A stretch of 64,000 bases of DNA from an uncultured Thioclava sp. (GTDB lineage Bacteria; Pseudomonadota; Alphaproteobacteria; Rhodobacterales; Rhodobacteraceae), in the NCBI RefSeq assembly GCF_913064665.1, contig NZ_CAJYBT010000006.1, positions 57,192 through 121,191 of the forward strand, given 5' to 3'. Position numbers and translations under genes: made by a program. Shown here piece after piece: positions 37,283 through 47,915 of the stretch (within the stretch, counting starts at the first letter, position 1; every line of letters starts with the position of its first letter). The notes beneath the pieces were generated by a model, which saw only the letters and a list, made by a program, of their open reading frames with translations, was not told where the DNA came from and searched no databases.

Positions 37283-38554
37283 ATGGCACGTCCCGATCCA
37301 GCGCGTTTTGCGGCCCTCGGCCTGATCATCGGCGTGACCGAAGATCACGAGAGCCTCTCTGATCAAATTGGCCAAGACGCGCTGGATGGGCTCGAACCGG
37401 CACAGCGCGCGCGCGCCCAACGATTGGCAACAACGACATTGCGCCACCTCGCGCGGGCCGATGGCGTGCTCAAACCGCATCTGCGGCGCAAGCCTTCGGC
37501 CGATATCATGGCGCTCCTGCGGCTGGCGACAGTCGAGTTGCTGCAAGAGGGTCAGGCCCCGCATGGCGTCGTCGATGCGGCTGTGACGCTGGCGAAATCG
37601 GCCGGGCCCAAGACCAGCAGCTTTTCCGGGCTGGTCAATGCAGTGCTGCGCAAGGTCTCGGTCGAAACCGAGGCTTGGGCAAAACAACCCGCGCCGGAAA
37701 TGCCCGGCTGGCTGCGGGGCCGCGTGATGGCCGCCTATGGCAAGCGCACGGCGCAGTTGATCGAAACCGCGCATTTGGCCGGTGCACCAACGGATCTCAG
37801 CGTGAAATCGGACTCGGCGAAATGGGCCGAAACGCTGGGCGCCGAACTGCTGCCCACCGGCTCTATGCGCCTGCCCGCGCAAGGCAAGATCACCGATCTG
37901 CCGGGGTTCGAAAGTGGCGATTGGTGGGTGCAAGATGCCGCTGCGGCGCTGCCTGCGAAACTGCTGGCGCCAGCACCGGGGGCGCGCGTCCTTGATCTGT
38001 GCGCAGCACCGGGGGGCAAAACGCTGCAACTGGCCGCGATGGGCGCGCAGGTCACCGCACTGGATATTTCCGGCCCGCGCCTTGAGCGGTTGGTGGAAAA
38101 CCTCGAACGTACCGGGCTGGCGGCAGACATCGTAGCTGCGGATGCGCTGAATTGGCAGCCCGATGCGCCCTTCGATGCGATCTTGCTGGATGCGCCCTGT
38201 TCGGCCACCGGCACGATCCGCCGTCATCCCGACCTGCCCTTCGTCAAGAACAGCGCCACGATCAAACCGCTCTTTGCGCTGCAAGCCGACTTGCTCGATC
38301 GCGCGATTGGTTGGCTCAAGCCGGGCGGCACTCTGGTCTATGCAACCTGCTCGCTGCTGCCTGAAGAAGGCGAGGCGCAAATCAAGGCCGCGCTGGAGCG
38401 CCACGCAGACCTATCCATCACGCCGCCCGACCTCGCGGGGATTGACCCCGACTGGATCACACCCGAAGGCGGATTACGTCTGCGCCCCGATTTCTGGGCC
38501 GATCGCGGTGGCATGGATGGCTTTTACATGGCGCGACTGCAACGCTTGGCCTGA
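37283..38554 (+). CDS. rsmB: 16S rRNA m5C methyltransferase RsmB-like, with NusB domain
   Basis: A 423-aa protein: an N-terminal NusB-like RNA-binding helical domain (about residues 5-140) and a C-terminal Rossmann methyltransferase. SAM-binding motif I is LDLCAAPGGKTLQLAA; motif IV is LLDAPCSATGTIRRHPD; motif VI, with the nucleophilic Cys, is VYATCSLLPEEGE. It methylates cytosine 967 of 16S rRNA (E. coli numbering). AAGG precedes the start. Confidence 0.9.
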   Translation: MARPDPARFAALGLIIGVTEDHESLSDQIGQDALDGLEPAQRARAQRLATTTLRHLARADGVLKPHLRRKPSADIMALLRLATVELLQEGQAPHGVVDAAVTLAKSAGPKTSSFSGLVNAVLRKVSVETEAWAKQPAPEMPGWLRGRVMAAYGKRTAQLIETAHLAGAPTDLSVKSDSAKWAETLGAELLPTGSMRLPAQGKITDLPGFESGDWWVQDAAAALPAKLLAPAPGARVLDLCAAPGGKTLQLAAMGAQVTALDISGPRLERLVENLERTGLAADIVAADALNWQPDAPFDAILLDAPCSATGTIRRHPDLPFVKNSATIKPLFALQADLLDRAIGWLKPGGTLVYATCSLLPEEGEAQIKAALERHADLSITPPDLAGIDPDWITPEGGLRLRPDFWADRGGMDGFYMARLQRLA

Positions 38555-38638
38555 TCTGCACGTCAGACCGGTGACAGCGGGCCGCCGCCCCGGTAACGTG
38601 ACGCCTATCCCCGGCAGAAGGGCTTTAGAGCAGCAGGC

Positions 38639-40360
38639 ATGAGCAAGGACAGCTCCCAATCATCGGCAAAACTCGCCACGGCGCTGAACCGGCTGGCGGC
38701 GGCGCGTGCAGGGCGATCACGCCCGGCGACCGGTTTTGTCAGCCAACCCGAACCGCGCACGATCGGCTCGTTTGCGCGTGGACGTCAGCTTATTCAGGGG
38801 AATTTCCTGTTTTCCGGCTTTTTGGTTGAAGGGCCGGGTGTCAATATCTGGGACCTGACAATGCCCGATCCAAGCTTTCAAGAGGCTTTGCATGGCTTCT
38901 CATGGCTTGATGATCTGGCCGCTGTGGGTGACCGCGAGGCCCGCATGCGGGCGCAGGATTGGGTCTTTGGCTGGATCACCCGATTTGGCACCGGCAAAGG
39001 GGCTGGCTGGACCCCGGATCTGACGGGCTGCCGCCTGATCCGCTGGATCAACCACGCAATCTTGATCTTGAACGGACGCTCCAGCACCGATTCCGATCAT
39101 TTTTTTCGCGCGCTCGGCCAGCAAACGATCTTTCTGTCGAACCGTTGGAAATCCACCGCTCCCGGCCTGCCCCGTTTTGAGGCGCTGACCGGGCTGATCT
39201 ATGCCGGACTGGCCCTGACCGGGATGGAGCATCACGCCGATCCCGCGATCAAGGCGCTGGCACGCGAATGCGGAAAGCGGATCAACCCCGAGGGCGCAAT
39301 CGCCACGCGCAATCCGCAAGAGCTGCTGGAAGTGCTGACTCTGCTGAACTGGGCCTGCGAGGCGCTGGATGTCGCCGGGCGCTCCCCTCCGGGTGAAGTG
39401 CTTGATGCGATTTCGCGAATCGCCCCGACCCTGCGCGCGTTGCGCCATTCCGATGGCGGCTTGGCGCGGTTTCATGGCGGCGGGCGCGGATTGGAGGGGC
39501 GGCTGGATGCGGCCCTGTCGGCCACGGGCATTCGCGGGCTGCGGCGCGAGCCGATGGCGATGGGATTTTCACGCATGCAAGGCGGGCGCAGCTCGCTGAT
39601 CATCGACACTGCGCCGCCGCCGCAAGGGCTGGCCTCGGCCAATGGGCACGCCTCGACGCTGGCGTTTGAGCTGACCTCCGGGCGCCGCCCGTTGATCGTC
39701 AATTGTGGCTCGGGGACGCATTTCGGGCGCGATTGGGCGCGCGCAGGTCGGGCCACGGCCAGCCATTCAACGCTATCGATCTATGGCTACTCCTCGTCTC
39801 GCCTTGGCCCCGAGCGGCTGTTTGGCCGCGCGCCGCGGGCCTTTTTGGACAAGGTGCCGCACAACGTCTGGGCGCGCGGCGATGATCGCTCGGATACCGG
39901 GATGCTGTTTGGCCATGACGGCTATGTCGAGACCCATGGCATGACCCATATCCGCGAGCTCGACCTCAGCGCGGATGGGCGCGAACTGATCGGCCATGAC
40001 ACGCTGGGGGCGATGACGCCCAATGATATCGCGCGGTTTGACCAGATTTTCGAACGCGAAGGCCTGCGCGGCATTCCCTTTGATATCCGTTTCCATCTGC
40101 ACCCCGATTGCGATGCCACGCTGGATATGGGCGGGCATGCGGTTTCGGTGGCGCTACGCTCGGGCGAGATTTGGGTATTTCGCCATGACGGGGTGGCGGA
40201 ATTGACGCTGGAGCCCTCGGTCTATCTGGAACGTGGGCGCATTCGGCCCCGCCCGTCGCTGCAAATCGTGCTTTCTGCCCGAGTTCTGGACCGCGCATGT
40301 CAGATCGGCTGGACCTTTTCGCAAGCACGCGATAACCCGTCCGCGATCGACGCGCCCTGA
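38639..40360 (+). CDS. Heparinase II/III family protein
   Basis: A 573-aa protein with an N-terminal (alpha/alpha) barrel-like half ([28 protein letters not shown]) and a C-terminal beta-sandwich half ([35 protein letters not shown]), the layout of heparinase II/III polysaccharide lyases. No export signal is apparent at the N-terminus. The substrate is unknown. In related bacteria this gene commonly lies between rsmB and purH, so it may have a housekeeping role in envelope polysaccharide turnover. Confidence 0.86.
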   Translation: MSKDSSQSSAKLATALNRLAAARAGRSRPATGFVSQPEPRTIGSFARGRQLIQGNFLFSGFLVEGPGVNIWDLTMPDPSFQEALHGFSWLDDLAAVGDREARMRAQDWVFGWITRFGTGKGAGWTPDLTGCRLIRWINHAILILNGRSSTDSDHFFRALGQQTIFLSNRWKSTAPGLPRFEALTGLIYAGLALTGMEHHADPAIKALARECGKRINPEGAIATRNPQELLEVLTLLNWACEALDVAGRSPPGEVLDAISRIAPTLRALRHSDGGLARFHGGGRGLEGRLDAALSATGIRGLRREPMAMGFSRMQGGRSSLIIDTAPPPQGLASANGHASTLAFELTSGRRPLIVNCGSGTHFGRDWARAGRATASHSTLSIYGYSSSRLGPERLFGRAPRAFLDKVPHNVWARGDDRSDTGMLFGHDGYVETHGMTHIRELDLSADGRELIGHDTLGAMTPNDIARFDQIFEREGLRGIPFDIRFHLHPDCDATLDMGGHAVSVALRSGEIWVFRHDGVAELTLEPSVYLERGRIRPRPSLQIVLSARVLDRACQIGWTFSQARDNPSAIDAP

Positions 40361-40427
40361 CCTTGGGGCAAATTCCAAGGCCGGCCTCGGGCGCTTTCCT
40401 GACCAACGCCATGCGAGGATGCTGCCC

Positions 40428-42014
40428 GTGACCCGCCCGATCCCTTTGACCCGTGCCCTGATTTCGGTTTCTGACAAGACCGGCCTGCTTGATTTCGCCA
40501 AAGCGCTTGCCGCGCGCGGCGTTGAATTGCTGTCCACTGGCGGCACCGCCAAGACCCTGCGTGAAGCGGGCCTAAGCGTGCGCGACGTGGCCGAGGTCAC
40601 CGGCTTTCCCGAGATGATGGATGGCCGCGTGAAAACGCTGCATCCGGCGGTGCATGGCGGCTTGCTCGCGCTGCGCGACAATCAAGAACATCTCGCCGCG
40701 ATGAAGGCGCATCAGATCGAGGCGATCGACCTGCTGGTGGTCAACCTCTACCCGTTCGAAGAAACCGTGGCCAAAGGGGGCGATTACGCCGAGTGCATCG
40801 AGAATATCGACATTGGCGGCCCCGCAATGATCCGCGCTGCGGCCAAGAACCACGCCTTTGTGACCACCGTGGTGGATGTTGACGATTACGCGGCAGTTCT
40901 GGCCGAGATGGACGAAAACGACGGCGCGATTGGCTATCCGTTCCGCCAAAATCTGGCGCAAATCGCCTATGCGCGCACCGCTGCTTATGACGCTGCCGTT
41001 TCCACGTGGATGGCGGGCGCGATTGGCGAAGAGACCCCACGGCGGCGCGCCTTTGCCGGCACCTTGGCGCAGACCCTGCGCTACGGCGAGAACCCGCATC
41101 AATCGGCGGCATTTTATCTGGATGGCACCGATCGCCCCGGTGTGGCCACGGCCAAGCAATTGCAGGGGAAAGAGCTGTCCTACAACAATATCAACGATAC
41201 TGACGCAGCTTTTGAGCTGGTCGCAGAGTTCGGCACCGACAAGCCCACTGTCGCGATCATCAAACACGCCAATCCTTGCGGGGTCGCCACCGGAGACACC
41301 GTGATCGAAGCCTACAAACGCGCATTTGACTGCGACCGCACCTCGGCCTTTGGCGGCATTATCGCGCTGAACAAGCCGCTTGATGCGGCCACCGCCGAAG
41401 AGATCACGAAAATTTTCTCGGAAGTCATCATCGCGCCTTCGGTCGAAGAAGCCGCGAAAGAGGTGATCGCCAAGAAGAAAAACGTGCGCCTGCTGGAAAC
41501 CGGCGGTCTGCCCGACCCGATGGCGGCGATCACCACCTATCGCCAGGTCGCGGGCGGCTTCCTTGTGCAGGGCAAGGATAACGGCGCGATCACGCTGGAC
41601 GATCTGAAAGTCGTGACCGAGCGTCAGCCCACGCAAGCCGAACTCCAAGACCTGCTTTTCGCGTGGAAAGTCGCCAAACACGTCAAATCCAACGCCATCA
41701 TCTATGTCAAAGACGGCGCAACGGTCGGCGTCGGCGCAGGCCAGATGAGCCGCGTTGACAGCACCCGAATCGCCGCGCGCAAAGCGCAAGACATGATGGA
41801 AGCCTGCGGGATGGATCAGACGCCGACCAAGGGCTCGGTCGTCGCTTCGGATGCGTTCTTCCCCTTTGCGGACGGTCTGATCACCGCCGCCGAGGCCGGC
41901 GCCACAGCAATCATCCAACCGGGCGGCTCGATGCGCGACCAAGAGGTGATCGACGCTGCCAATGAACGCGGTCTCGCGATGGTCTTCACCGGAATGCGCC
42001 ATTTCCGCCATTGA
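40428..42014 (+). CDS. purH: Bifunctional AICAR formyltransferase / IMP cyclohydrolase
   Basis: Catalyses the last two steps of IMP synthesis. The N-terminal MGS-like cyclohydrolase domain has [24 protein letters not shown] and [16 protein letters not shown]; the C-terminal transformylase domain has [19 protein letters not shown] and [10 protein letters not shown]. The GTG start at 40428 is preferred because GAGGA lies eight bases before it and gives 528 aa, the family length; an in-frame ATG at 40419 is the alternative. Confidence 0.95.
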   Translation: MTRPIPLTRALISVSDKTGLLDFAKALAARGVELLSTGGTAKTLREAGLSVRDVAEVTGFPEMMDGRVKTLHPAVHGGLLALRDNQEHLAAMKAHQIEAIDLLVVNLYPFEETVAKGGDYAECIENIDIGGPAMIRAAAKNHAFVTTVVDVDDYAAVLAEMDENDGAIGYPFRQNLAQIAYARTAAYDAAVSTWMAGAIGEETPRRRAFAGTLAQTLRYGENPHQSAAFYLDGTDRPGVATAKQLQGKELSYNNINDTDAAFELVAEFGTDKPTVAIIKHANPCGVATGDTVIEAYKRAFDCDRTSAFGGIIALNKPLDAATAEEITKIFSEVIIAPSVEEAAKEVIAKKKNVRLLETGGLPDPMAAITTYRQVAGGFLVQGKDNGAITLDDLKVVTERQPTQAELQDLLFAWKVAKHVKSNAIIYVKDGATVGVGAGQMSRVDSTRIAARKAQDMMEACGMDQTPTKGSVVASDAFFPFADGLITAAEAGATAIIQPGGSMRDQEVIDAANERGLAMVFTGMRHFRH

Positions 42015-42024
42015 ATTGTCGGGT

Positions 42025-42057
42025 TCTGCCCCTAGCTCAGCCATCGAGCGGGGCAGA
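42025..42057 (+). terminator. Hairpin between purH and lspA
   Basis: TCTGCCCC at 42025-42032 pairs perfectly with GGGGCAGA at 42050-42057 around a 17-base loop. No T run follows, so termination is uncertain; it could be a processing or stability signal in a purH-lspA transcript. Confidence 0.45.
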
Positions 42058-42089
42058 GTCCCCGATACCAAGCGAAAGCAAAAATCCCG

Positions 42090-42569
42090 ATGCAATTGGC
42101 AGGCAAAACCGCGGCGAGCGTGCTGGTCCTTGATCAGCTTACGAAATTCATCGTGGTGCACCAGATGCAGCTGGATCGACACGGCGCGATTGATGTGTTG
42201 TCGCCTTGGCTCAATTTCCGCATGGCATGGAACCGGGGCGTAAATTTCGGGCTGTTTTCGGGCGAAGGCGATGTCAGCCGCTGGCTTTTGATCGCCTTGG
42301 CGTTGGCAATTTCGGGCTGGGTTTGGTTTTGGATCGCGCGCGAACCCCATTGCAAGCGTGTCCATATGGCCGCTGGCCTGCTTGTGGGCGGGGCGCTGGG
42401 CAACGTGGTGGACCGCATCGCTTACGGCGCGGTGGCCGACTTCATCAACATGTCGTTGCCCGGTTGGAACAATCCCTTTTCGTTCAACATTGCCGATGTC
42501 GCCATTTTCCTGGGCGCGCTGGGGCTGGTCCTCTTTACCGGCAAAGAGAAACATCCTGCGCAGGACTAG
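42090..42569 (+). CDS. lspA: Lipoprotein signal peptidase (signal peptidase II)
   Basis: Membrane aspartyl protease that removes the signal peptide of prolipoproteins. Four membrane helices span the 159-aa protein. The catalytic pair is D117 in GAVADFI and D136 in FNIADVAIF; conserved LDQLTK, NRGVNFGLFSG and GALGNVVDRI blocks are present. The bamF lipoprotein gene next door is a natural substrate. Confidence 0.95.
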   Translation: MQLAGKTAASVLVLDQLTKFIVVHQMQLDRHGAIDVLSPWLNFRMAWNRGVNFGLFSGEGDVSRWLLIALALAISGWVWFWIAREPHCKRVHMAAGLLVGGALGNVVDRIAYGAVADFINMSLPGWNNPFSFNIADVAIFLGALGLVLFTGKEKHPAQD

Positions 42570-42640
42570 GCGTTTTTCGCAGGTGACGGCGCTGCAATGT
42601 TGCGCTAAGACGGGGACGCAAACGGCAACGGGAGTGGTTC

Positions 42641-43192
42641 ATGCAGGTTCGATACGGCACGCTCGGCATCGCGATGGTAGCGGTCCTGACGCTTGCGGCC
42701 TGTGGTGGTGACCGCACGCCGACCCTGATGAATCTGCGCTCTTCGGGCCAGGGGCCGGATGAATTTGGCATTTTGCCGAGCAAACCGCTGCAAATGCCCG
42801 AAAACCTTGCCCAGCTTCCGCCCCCGACGCCGGGCGGCAAGAATCTGACGGACCCGACGCCCGAAGCCGATGCTGTCGCCGCCCTTGGTGGCAATCCGCG
42901 CAGGCTTGATATCACGGGCAAAGTGCCGGGGTCGGATCAGGCTTTGGTCTCGGCGGTCTCGCGCTATGGCGCGCAGGCTGGCATTCGTCAGACCCTCGCG
43001 GGCGAAGACCTTGCCTATCGCAAAAAGCGTGACGCGCGCCTACTAGAGCGGCTGTTCTCGGTTTCGACCTATTACAAGGCCTACAAGCCGATGGAATTGG
43101 ATCAGACCGCAGAGCTCGAGCGTTGGCGCCGTGCCGGGGCACAAACCCCCGCAGCACCGCCCTCGGGCGCGGCACAGGAAAGCCACCAGTAA
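42641..43192 (+). CDS. bamF: DUF3035 lipoprotein, BamF-like
   Basis: A 183-aa lipoprotein with lipobox LTLAAC (C21). The mature part carries the DUF3035 signature GPDEFGILPSKPLQMPE, then LPPPTPGGKNLTDPTPEADA. In Caulobacter, BamF is a subunit of the alphaproteobacterial beta-barrel assembly complex in place of BamC. A GGGAG site six bases upstream supports the start. It sits between lspA and two M16 peptidase genes, a conserved alphaproteobacterial envelope cluster. Confidence 0.85.
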   Translation: MQVRYGTLGIAMVAVLTLAACGGDRTPTLMNLRSSGQGPDEFGILPSKPLQMPENLAQLPPPTPGGKNLTDPTPEADAVAALGGNPRRLDITGKVPGSDQALVSAVSRYGAQAGIRQTLAGEDLAYRKKRDARLLERLFSVSTYYKAYKPMELDQTAELERWRRAGAQTPAAPPSGAAQESHQ

Positions 43193-43294
43193 ACCTGTGA
43201 CATCCCTTCGGTAATCACGACAACGTCAGGCCCTTTCATCGGCGGGTGGGAATGCTTATCTTCGCGCCAACTGTATTTGGTAAGGAGTTGGGCA

Positions 43295-44674
43295 TTGCGT
43301 GCTTTTCTGGTGGCCCTGCTGCTATTGTTGGGACTGAACCCGGCAATGGCCGGAGATGTCTCGACCTTTGAATTGCCCAACGGATTGAAGGCGGTTGTGA
43401 TCGAAGATCACCGCGCCCCGGTCGTTGTGCATATGGTCTGGTACAAGGTTGGCTCAGCCGATGAGCAACGCGGCAAATCGGGCATCGCGCATTACCTCGA
43501 GCACCTTATGTTCAAGGGCACCGACACAATGGCGCCGGGTGAATTGTCAAAAACCGTGGCGGCCAATGGCGGCTCGGACAACGCCTTTACCAGCTATGAT
43601 TACACCGCCTATTTCCAGCGTATCGCGGCGGATCGCCTGCCTTTGGTGATGAAGATGGAAGCCGATCGGATGCGCAATCTGCGGATCTCGCCCGATGACG
43701 CCAAAACCGAGTTGCAGGTGATTCTCGAAGAGCGTTCGCAGCGCACCGATTCCAACGCCAATGCGCTGTTTTCCGAACAGGAACGCGCCGCGCAATTCCT
43801 GAATTCGCCCTATGGCACCCCGGTGATCGGTTGGCGCAAAGAGATGGAAGGCCTGACGCGACAAAACGCGCTGGATTGGTATCACGAATTCTACGCCCCC
43901 AATAACGCGATCCTCGTGGTTGCGGGCGATGTGACCCCGGCCGAGGTAAAGACGCTGGCCGAGAAATATTACGGCCCGCTCAAACCAACTGAAGGCCTCA
44001 AACCACGCGCCCGCCCGCAAGAGCCGCCGCAACGCGCGGCGCGTCAGGTCACCTTCAAGGATGACCGGATCGCGCAACCCTATCTGATGCGCTCGTATCT
44101 GGCCCCCGAACGCAATCCCGGCGATCAGAAAACCGCCGCTGCGCTGACCGTTCTCTCCGAGATTTTGGGGGGTAATCAGGCGACCTCGGTTCTCGGGCGC
44201 AAGTTGATTTACGGCGATGGCACGGCGATCTATGCGTCAAGCTATTATGACGGAATGTCGATTGACCCCACGACTTTCAACATATCGGTCATGCCCGCCA
44301 AAGACGTCTCCCTGCCCGAGGCGGAAAAGGCGTTGGATGGTGCGCTGGCGCAATTCCTCAAGGACGGGATCGACCCCGATCAATTCGCCCGCATCAAAAC
44401 GCAGGTGAAAGCCGCCGAGATTTACTCACGCGACAACACCCAAGGTCTGGCGCGCCGCTATGGCGAGGCGCTGGCCTCAGGCTTTAGCGTGCAAGACGTC
44501 GAGAATTGGCCCGATGTGCTGACCTCGGTCACCGAGGCCGATGTGATGGCCGCCGCCAAAGACCTGTTCCAGGCCCGCGAGTCGGTGACCGGCTATGCCG
44601 AACGCGCCACTGCGGCCCCGACCCCGGTCTCTGTGCCGATGGCACCGCCCGCCACGCAGGAGGTCACGCAATGA
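43295..44674 (+). CDS. Zinc peptidase M16, catalytic subunit
   Basis: An exported pitrilysin/processing-peptidase family protein, about 459 aa, with signal peptide cleaved after NPAMA (about residue 19). The inverted zinc motif HYLEH in GIAHYLEHLMFKGT is intact and the downstream Glu region EERSQR is present. The most likely start is a TTG at 43295, because TAAGGAG lies seven bases before it and the signal peptide begins there. Its stop overlaps the start of the second M16 gene. Confidence 0.92.
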   Translation: MRAFLVALLLLLGLNPAMAGDVSTFELPNGLKAVVIEDHRAPVVVHMVWYKVGSADEQRGKSGIAHYLEHLMFKGTDTMAPGELSKTVAANGGSDNAFTSYDYTAYFQRIAADRLPLVMKMEADRMRNLRISPDDAKTELQVILEERSQRTDSNANALFSEQERAAQFLNSPYGTPVIGWRKEMEGLTRQNALDWYHEFYAPNNAILVVAGDVTPAEVKTLAEKYYGPLKPTEGLKPRARPQEPPQRAARQVTFKDDRIAQPYLMRSYLAPERNPGDQKTAAALTVLSEILGGNQATSVLGRKLIYGDGTAIYASSYYDGMSIDPTTFNISVMPAKDVSLPEAEKALDGALAQFLKDGIDPDQFARIKTQVKAAEIYSRDNTQGLARRYGEALASGFSVQDVENWPDVLTSVTEADVMAAAKDLFQARESVTGYAERATAAPTPVSVPMAPPATQEVTQ

Positions 44675-45996
44675 TTCGTGCCGTTTTCACCCTACCCGCG
44701 CGGCTTGCGCTGGCGGGCCTGTTCGCCCTGATCCTCGCCCTGCCGGCACGCGCGATTGAAATCCAGCAAGTCACCTCGCCCGGCGGGATCAAGGCGTGGC
44801 TGGTGGAAAATCACGACATTCCCTTCATCGCGCTGGATGTCGCCTTCAAGGGCGGCGCGAGCCTTGATGCGCCCGACAAACGTGGCGCGATCAATTTGAT
44901 GACCGCGACGCTTGAAGAGGGCGCGGGTCAAATGGACAGCCAGCAATTTGCCGAGGCGCAAGAGGCATTGGCGGCACAATTCGGCTTTGATGTGGGCGAT
45001 GATTCACTCGAGGTTTCCGCCCAGATGCTCAGCGAAAACCGCGATAAATCCGTTAATTTGTTGCGTGCCGCTCTGATCACTCCGCGCTTTGAACAAACCG
45101 CGATTGACCGGGTGCGCGCGCAGGTGCTGTCGATCATCGCCTCTGACAAAACCGACCCAAACGCGATTGCCGCCAAGACAATGCGCAAACTTGCCTTTGG
45201 CGATCATCCCTATGGCACCTCGCTGAACGGCACGATCGATAGCGTCAAGGCGCTGACGCAAGAAGATATGTTTGACGCCAAGGCCCGCGTGATGAGCCGC
45301 GATCACATGGTGGTTTCGGTGGTGGGTGACATCACCCCGGCTGAACTGGGCCCGATGCTGGATCATCTGCTGGGCGATCTGCCCGCCAAAGGCGCGCCGA
45401 TGCCCGCCGCTATCACGCCCAATCTGACCGGCGGCGTGACCACGGTCGATTTCGACAGTCCGCAATCAGTGGTGATGTTCGCCCAAAAGGGCATCGCGAT
45501 GAGCGATCCTGACTTCTTCGCCGCCTATGTTCTCAACCAGATCCTCGGCGCGGGCGGGTTTTCCTCGAGACTGATGGATGAGGTGCGCGAAAAACGCGGG
45601 CTGACCTATGGCATTGCCTCCTATCTGGTGGACAAGGATCTGGCGAAGACTTGGCAGGGCAGCTTTGCCTCGGCCAATGAAAAGGTCGCGCAGGCGATCT
45701 CGGTCGTCAAAGAGCAATGGGCCAAGGCCGCGACCGGCGCTGTCACCGACAAGGAACTGCAAGACGCCAAGACCTATCTGACAGGTGCCTATCCGCTGCG
45801 CTTTGATGGCAATGGCACGATTGCGGGGATCATGACGGGGATGCAGCTCAACGGGATGCCGATCAGCTACATCACGACGCGCAATGATCAGGTGAACGCG
45901 GTGACGAAAGAAGACATCGCACGGGTGGCCAAACGCATCCTTGACCCCTCGGCGCTGCGCTTTGTCGTGGTCGGGCGTCCCAGCGGGCTGAACTGA
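44671..45996 (+). CDS. M16-family protein without zinc motif (regulatory subunit)
   Basis: A 441-aa M16 paralogue with a signal peptide ending in LPARA (about residue 24). At the position of HxxEH it has INLMTATLEEGAG, so no zinc site and no catalysis are expected; the R/Y motif of the C-terminal half (VREKRGLTYGIASYL) is kept. Like mitochondrial processing peptidase, M16B proteins often work as active/inactive heterodimers. The ATGA overlap with the catalytic partner supports equal production of both. Confidence 0.92.
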   Translation: MIRAVFTLPARLALAGLFALILALPARAIEIQQVTSPGGIKAWLVENHDIPFIALDVAFKGGASLDAPDKRGAINLMTATLEEGAGQMDSQQFAEAQEALAAQFGFDVGDDSLEVSAQMLSENRDKSVNLLRAALITPRFEQTAIDRVRAQVLSIIASDKTDPNAIAAKTMRKLAFGDHPYGTSLNGTIDSVKALTQEDMFDAKARVMSRDHMVVSVVGDITPAELGPMLDHLLGDLPAKGAPMPAAITPNLTGGVTTVDFDSPQSVVMFAQKGIAMSDPDFFAAYVLNQILGAGGFSSRLMDEVREKRGLTYGIASYLVDKDLAKTWQGSFASANEKVAQAISVVKEQWAKAATGAVTDKELQDAKTYLTGAYPLRFDGNGTIAGIMTGMQLNGMPISYITTRNDQVNAVTKEDIARVAKRILDPSALRFVVVGRPSGLN

Positions 45997-46061
45997 TTTC
46001 GCTGGGGATAGCTTGCGCGAATCTCTTGGGGTGACCCGCGCGCTGTGCTATCCCTAGTGGC

Positions 46062-47915
46062 ATGAACCAGCACAACCGCAATATGGGTGCGAATGAGCGC
46101 CCCGTCATTCGTCAGCTTGACGATGCCGCCGCCAACCGCATCGCGGCGGGCGAAGTGGTCGAACGTCCCGCCAGCGCCGTCAAGGAACTGGTTGAAAATG
46201 CGCTGGATGCCGGAGCCTCGCGCATCGACGTCACCTATTGCGATGGCGGCAAGACGCTGATCCGCGTCAGCGATGATGGCTGCGGGATGACGGGCGATGA
46301 TCTGCCGCTTGCGCTGTCGCGCCATGCGACGTCGAAAATCGACGGCTCGGATCTGCTCAATATCCACACCTTCGGTTTTCGCGGCGAGGCGCTGCCCTCG
46401 CTTGGCGCCGTTGGGCGTCTGACGATTACCTCGCGCGCGCAAGGCCATGACGCGGCGCAGATCACGGTGGCCGGGGGGGCGATGGGTCCGATCAAGCCCG
46501 CCGCGCTCAATCAGGGGACCGTGGTTGAGTTGCGCGATTTGTTCTACGCCACGCCCGCGCGTCTGAAATTCATGCGCACCGACCGCGCCGAAGCGCAGGC
46601 GATCGCGGATGCGATAAAACGCCTCGCGATGGCCGAGCCCTATGTCAGCTTCACGCTTACCGATAATTCCGGCGACAAATCGCGCGAGATTTTCCGCGTC
46701 GATGGCGAGCAGGGAGAGCTGTTCGACGCCCTCGCCGCGCGGCTGTCGCGGGTGATCGGGCGGGCGTTTTCCGACAATTCTGTGCGGATCGACGCCGAAC
46801 GCGAAGGCGTGCGCCTGACCGGTTATGCGGCGCTGCCGACCTATTCGCGCGGCGCGGCGGTGGAACAGTTCCTGTTCGTCAATGGCCGCCCGGTACGTGA
46901 CAAGCAACTCACCGGGGCCCTGCGTGCCGCCTATATGGATTTCCTCTCGCGCGAGCGTCATCCGGCGGCTTGCCTGTTCCTGACCTGTGATCCTGAGCGC
47001 GTCGATGTGAACGTGCACCCCGCCAAGGCCGAGGTGCGCTTTCGCGAGGCGGGTACGGTGCGCGGGCTGATCGTGTCGGAACTGCGCCACGCGCTTGCGC
47101 AGGCTGGTCACCGCGCGTCCTCGACCGTGGCCGATGCGACCCTTGGTGCGATGCGACCCGAACCTGCCGCGGGCCAGCCACCGCGCATCTACCAGATGGA
47201 CCGCCCCAGCCTAGGCGCGACGCGCGCATCCTATGACTGGCAAGCCCCCGCCTTCGCCGAAAGCGCTCCGGTGTTCGACTATGCGCCCTCCGCACGTGCC
47301 GAGTCCCCCGCCCCACCCGAACCCGCGCTGACCGAGAAACCGCTGGGAGCCGCGCGCGCGCAGGTTCATGAGAATTACATCATCGCGCAAACCGAAAGCG
47401 GGATCGTGATCGTCGATCAACACGCCGCCCATGAACGACTGGTCTATGAAAAGTTGAAACGCCAGATGGCCGAAAACGGCGTGCCCGCGCAGGCGCTGCT
47501 GATCCCCGACATCGTCGAACTCTCCGCAGGGGATTCCGCGCTGCTGCTGGAACATGCCGAGGCGCTGAGCCAACTTGGTCTGGGCATCGAGCCCTTTGGC
47601 GGCGCGGCGATTGCAGTGCGCGAAACCCCCGCCGTTCTGGGCGAGATCAACGCCGAGGCGCTATTGCGCGATGTGCTCGACGAACTGTCCGATCTGGGCG
47701 ACACGCAGCTTGTGCAAGCCAAAATCGAAGCCGTGCTGTCACGCATGGCCTGTCACGGCTCAATCCGCTCGGGTCGCCAGATGCGCGCCGATGAGATGAA
47801 CGCGCTGCTGCGCCAGATGGAGGCCACGCCCCATTCCGGCCAATGCAACCACGGTCGCCCCACCTATGTGGAACTGAAACTGAGCGATATTGAACGATTG
47901 TTTGGCCGCACATGA
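46062..47915 (+). CDS. mutL: DNA mismatch repair protein MutL
   Basis: A 617-aa protein. The N-terminal GHKL ATPase carries [26 protein letters not shown] and [10 protein letters not shown]. The C-terminal dimerisation domain includes [12 protein letters not shown], the endonuclease metal-binding motif DQHA(x)2E(x)4E, so this MutL is expected to nick DNA itself, as in most bacteria lacking MutH. rmuC overlaps its stop by ATGA. Confidence 0.95.
   Translation: MNQHNRNMGANERPVIRQLDDAAANRIAAGEVVERPASAVKELVENALDAGASRIDVTYCDGGKTLIRVSDDGCGMTGDDLPLALSRHATSKIDGSDLLNIHTFGFRGEALPSLGAVGRLTITSRAQGHDAAQITVAGGAMGPIKPAALNQGTVVELRDLFYATPARLKFMRTDRAEAQAIADAIKRLAMAEPYVSFTLTDNSGDKSREIFRVDGEQGELFDALAARLSRVIGRAFSDNSVRIDAEREGVRLTGYAALPTYSRGAAVEQFLFVNGRPVRDKQLTGALRAAYMDFLSRERHPAACLFLTCDPERVDVNVHPAKAEVRFREAGTVRGLIVSELRHALAQAGHRASSTVADATLGAMRPEPAAGQPPRIYQMDRPSLGATRASYDWQAPAFAESAPVFDYAPSARAESPAPPEPALTEKPLGAARAQVHENYIIAQTESGIVIVDQHAAHERLVYEKLKRQMAENGVPAQALLIPDIVELSAGDSALLLEHAEALSQLGLGIEPFGGAAIAVRETPAVLGEINAEALLRDVLDELSDLGDTQLVQAKIEAVLSRMACHGSIRSGRQMRADEMNALLRQMEATPHSGQCNHGRPTYVELKLSDIERLFGRT

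Noticed and set aside
40572..42554. 660-codon open frame on the minus strand opposite purH and lspA
   Set aside because: It crosses two well-supported plus-strand genes and a spacer, and its composition is that of an antisense shadow.
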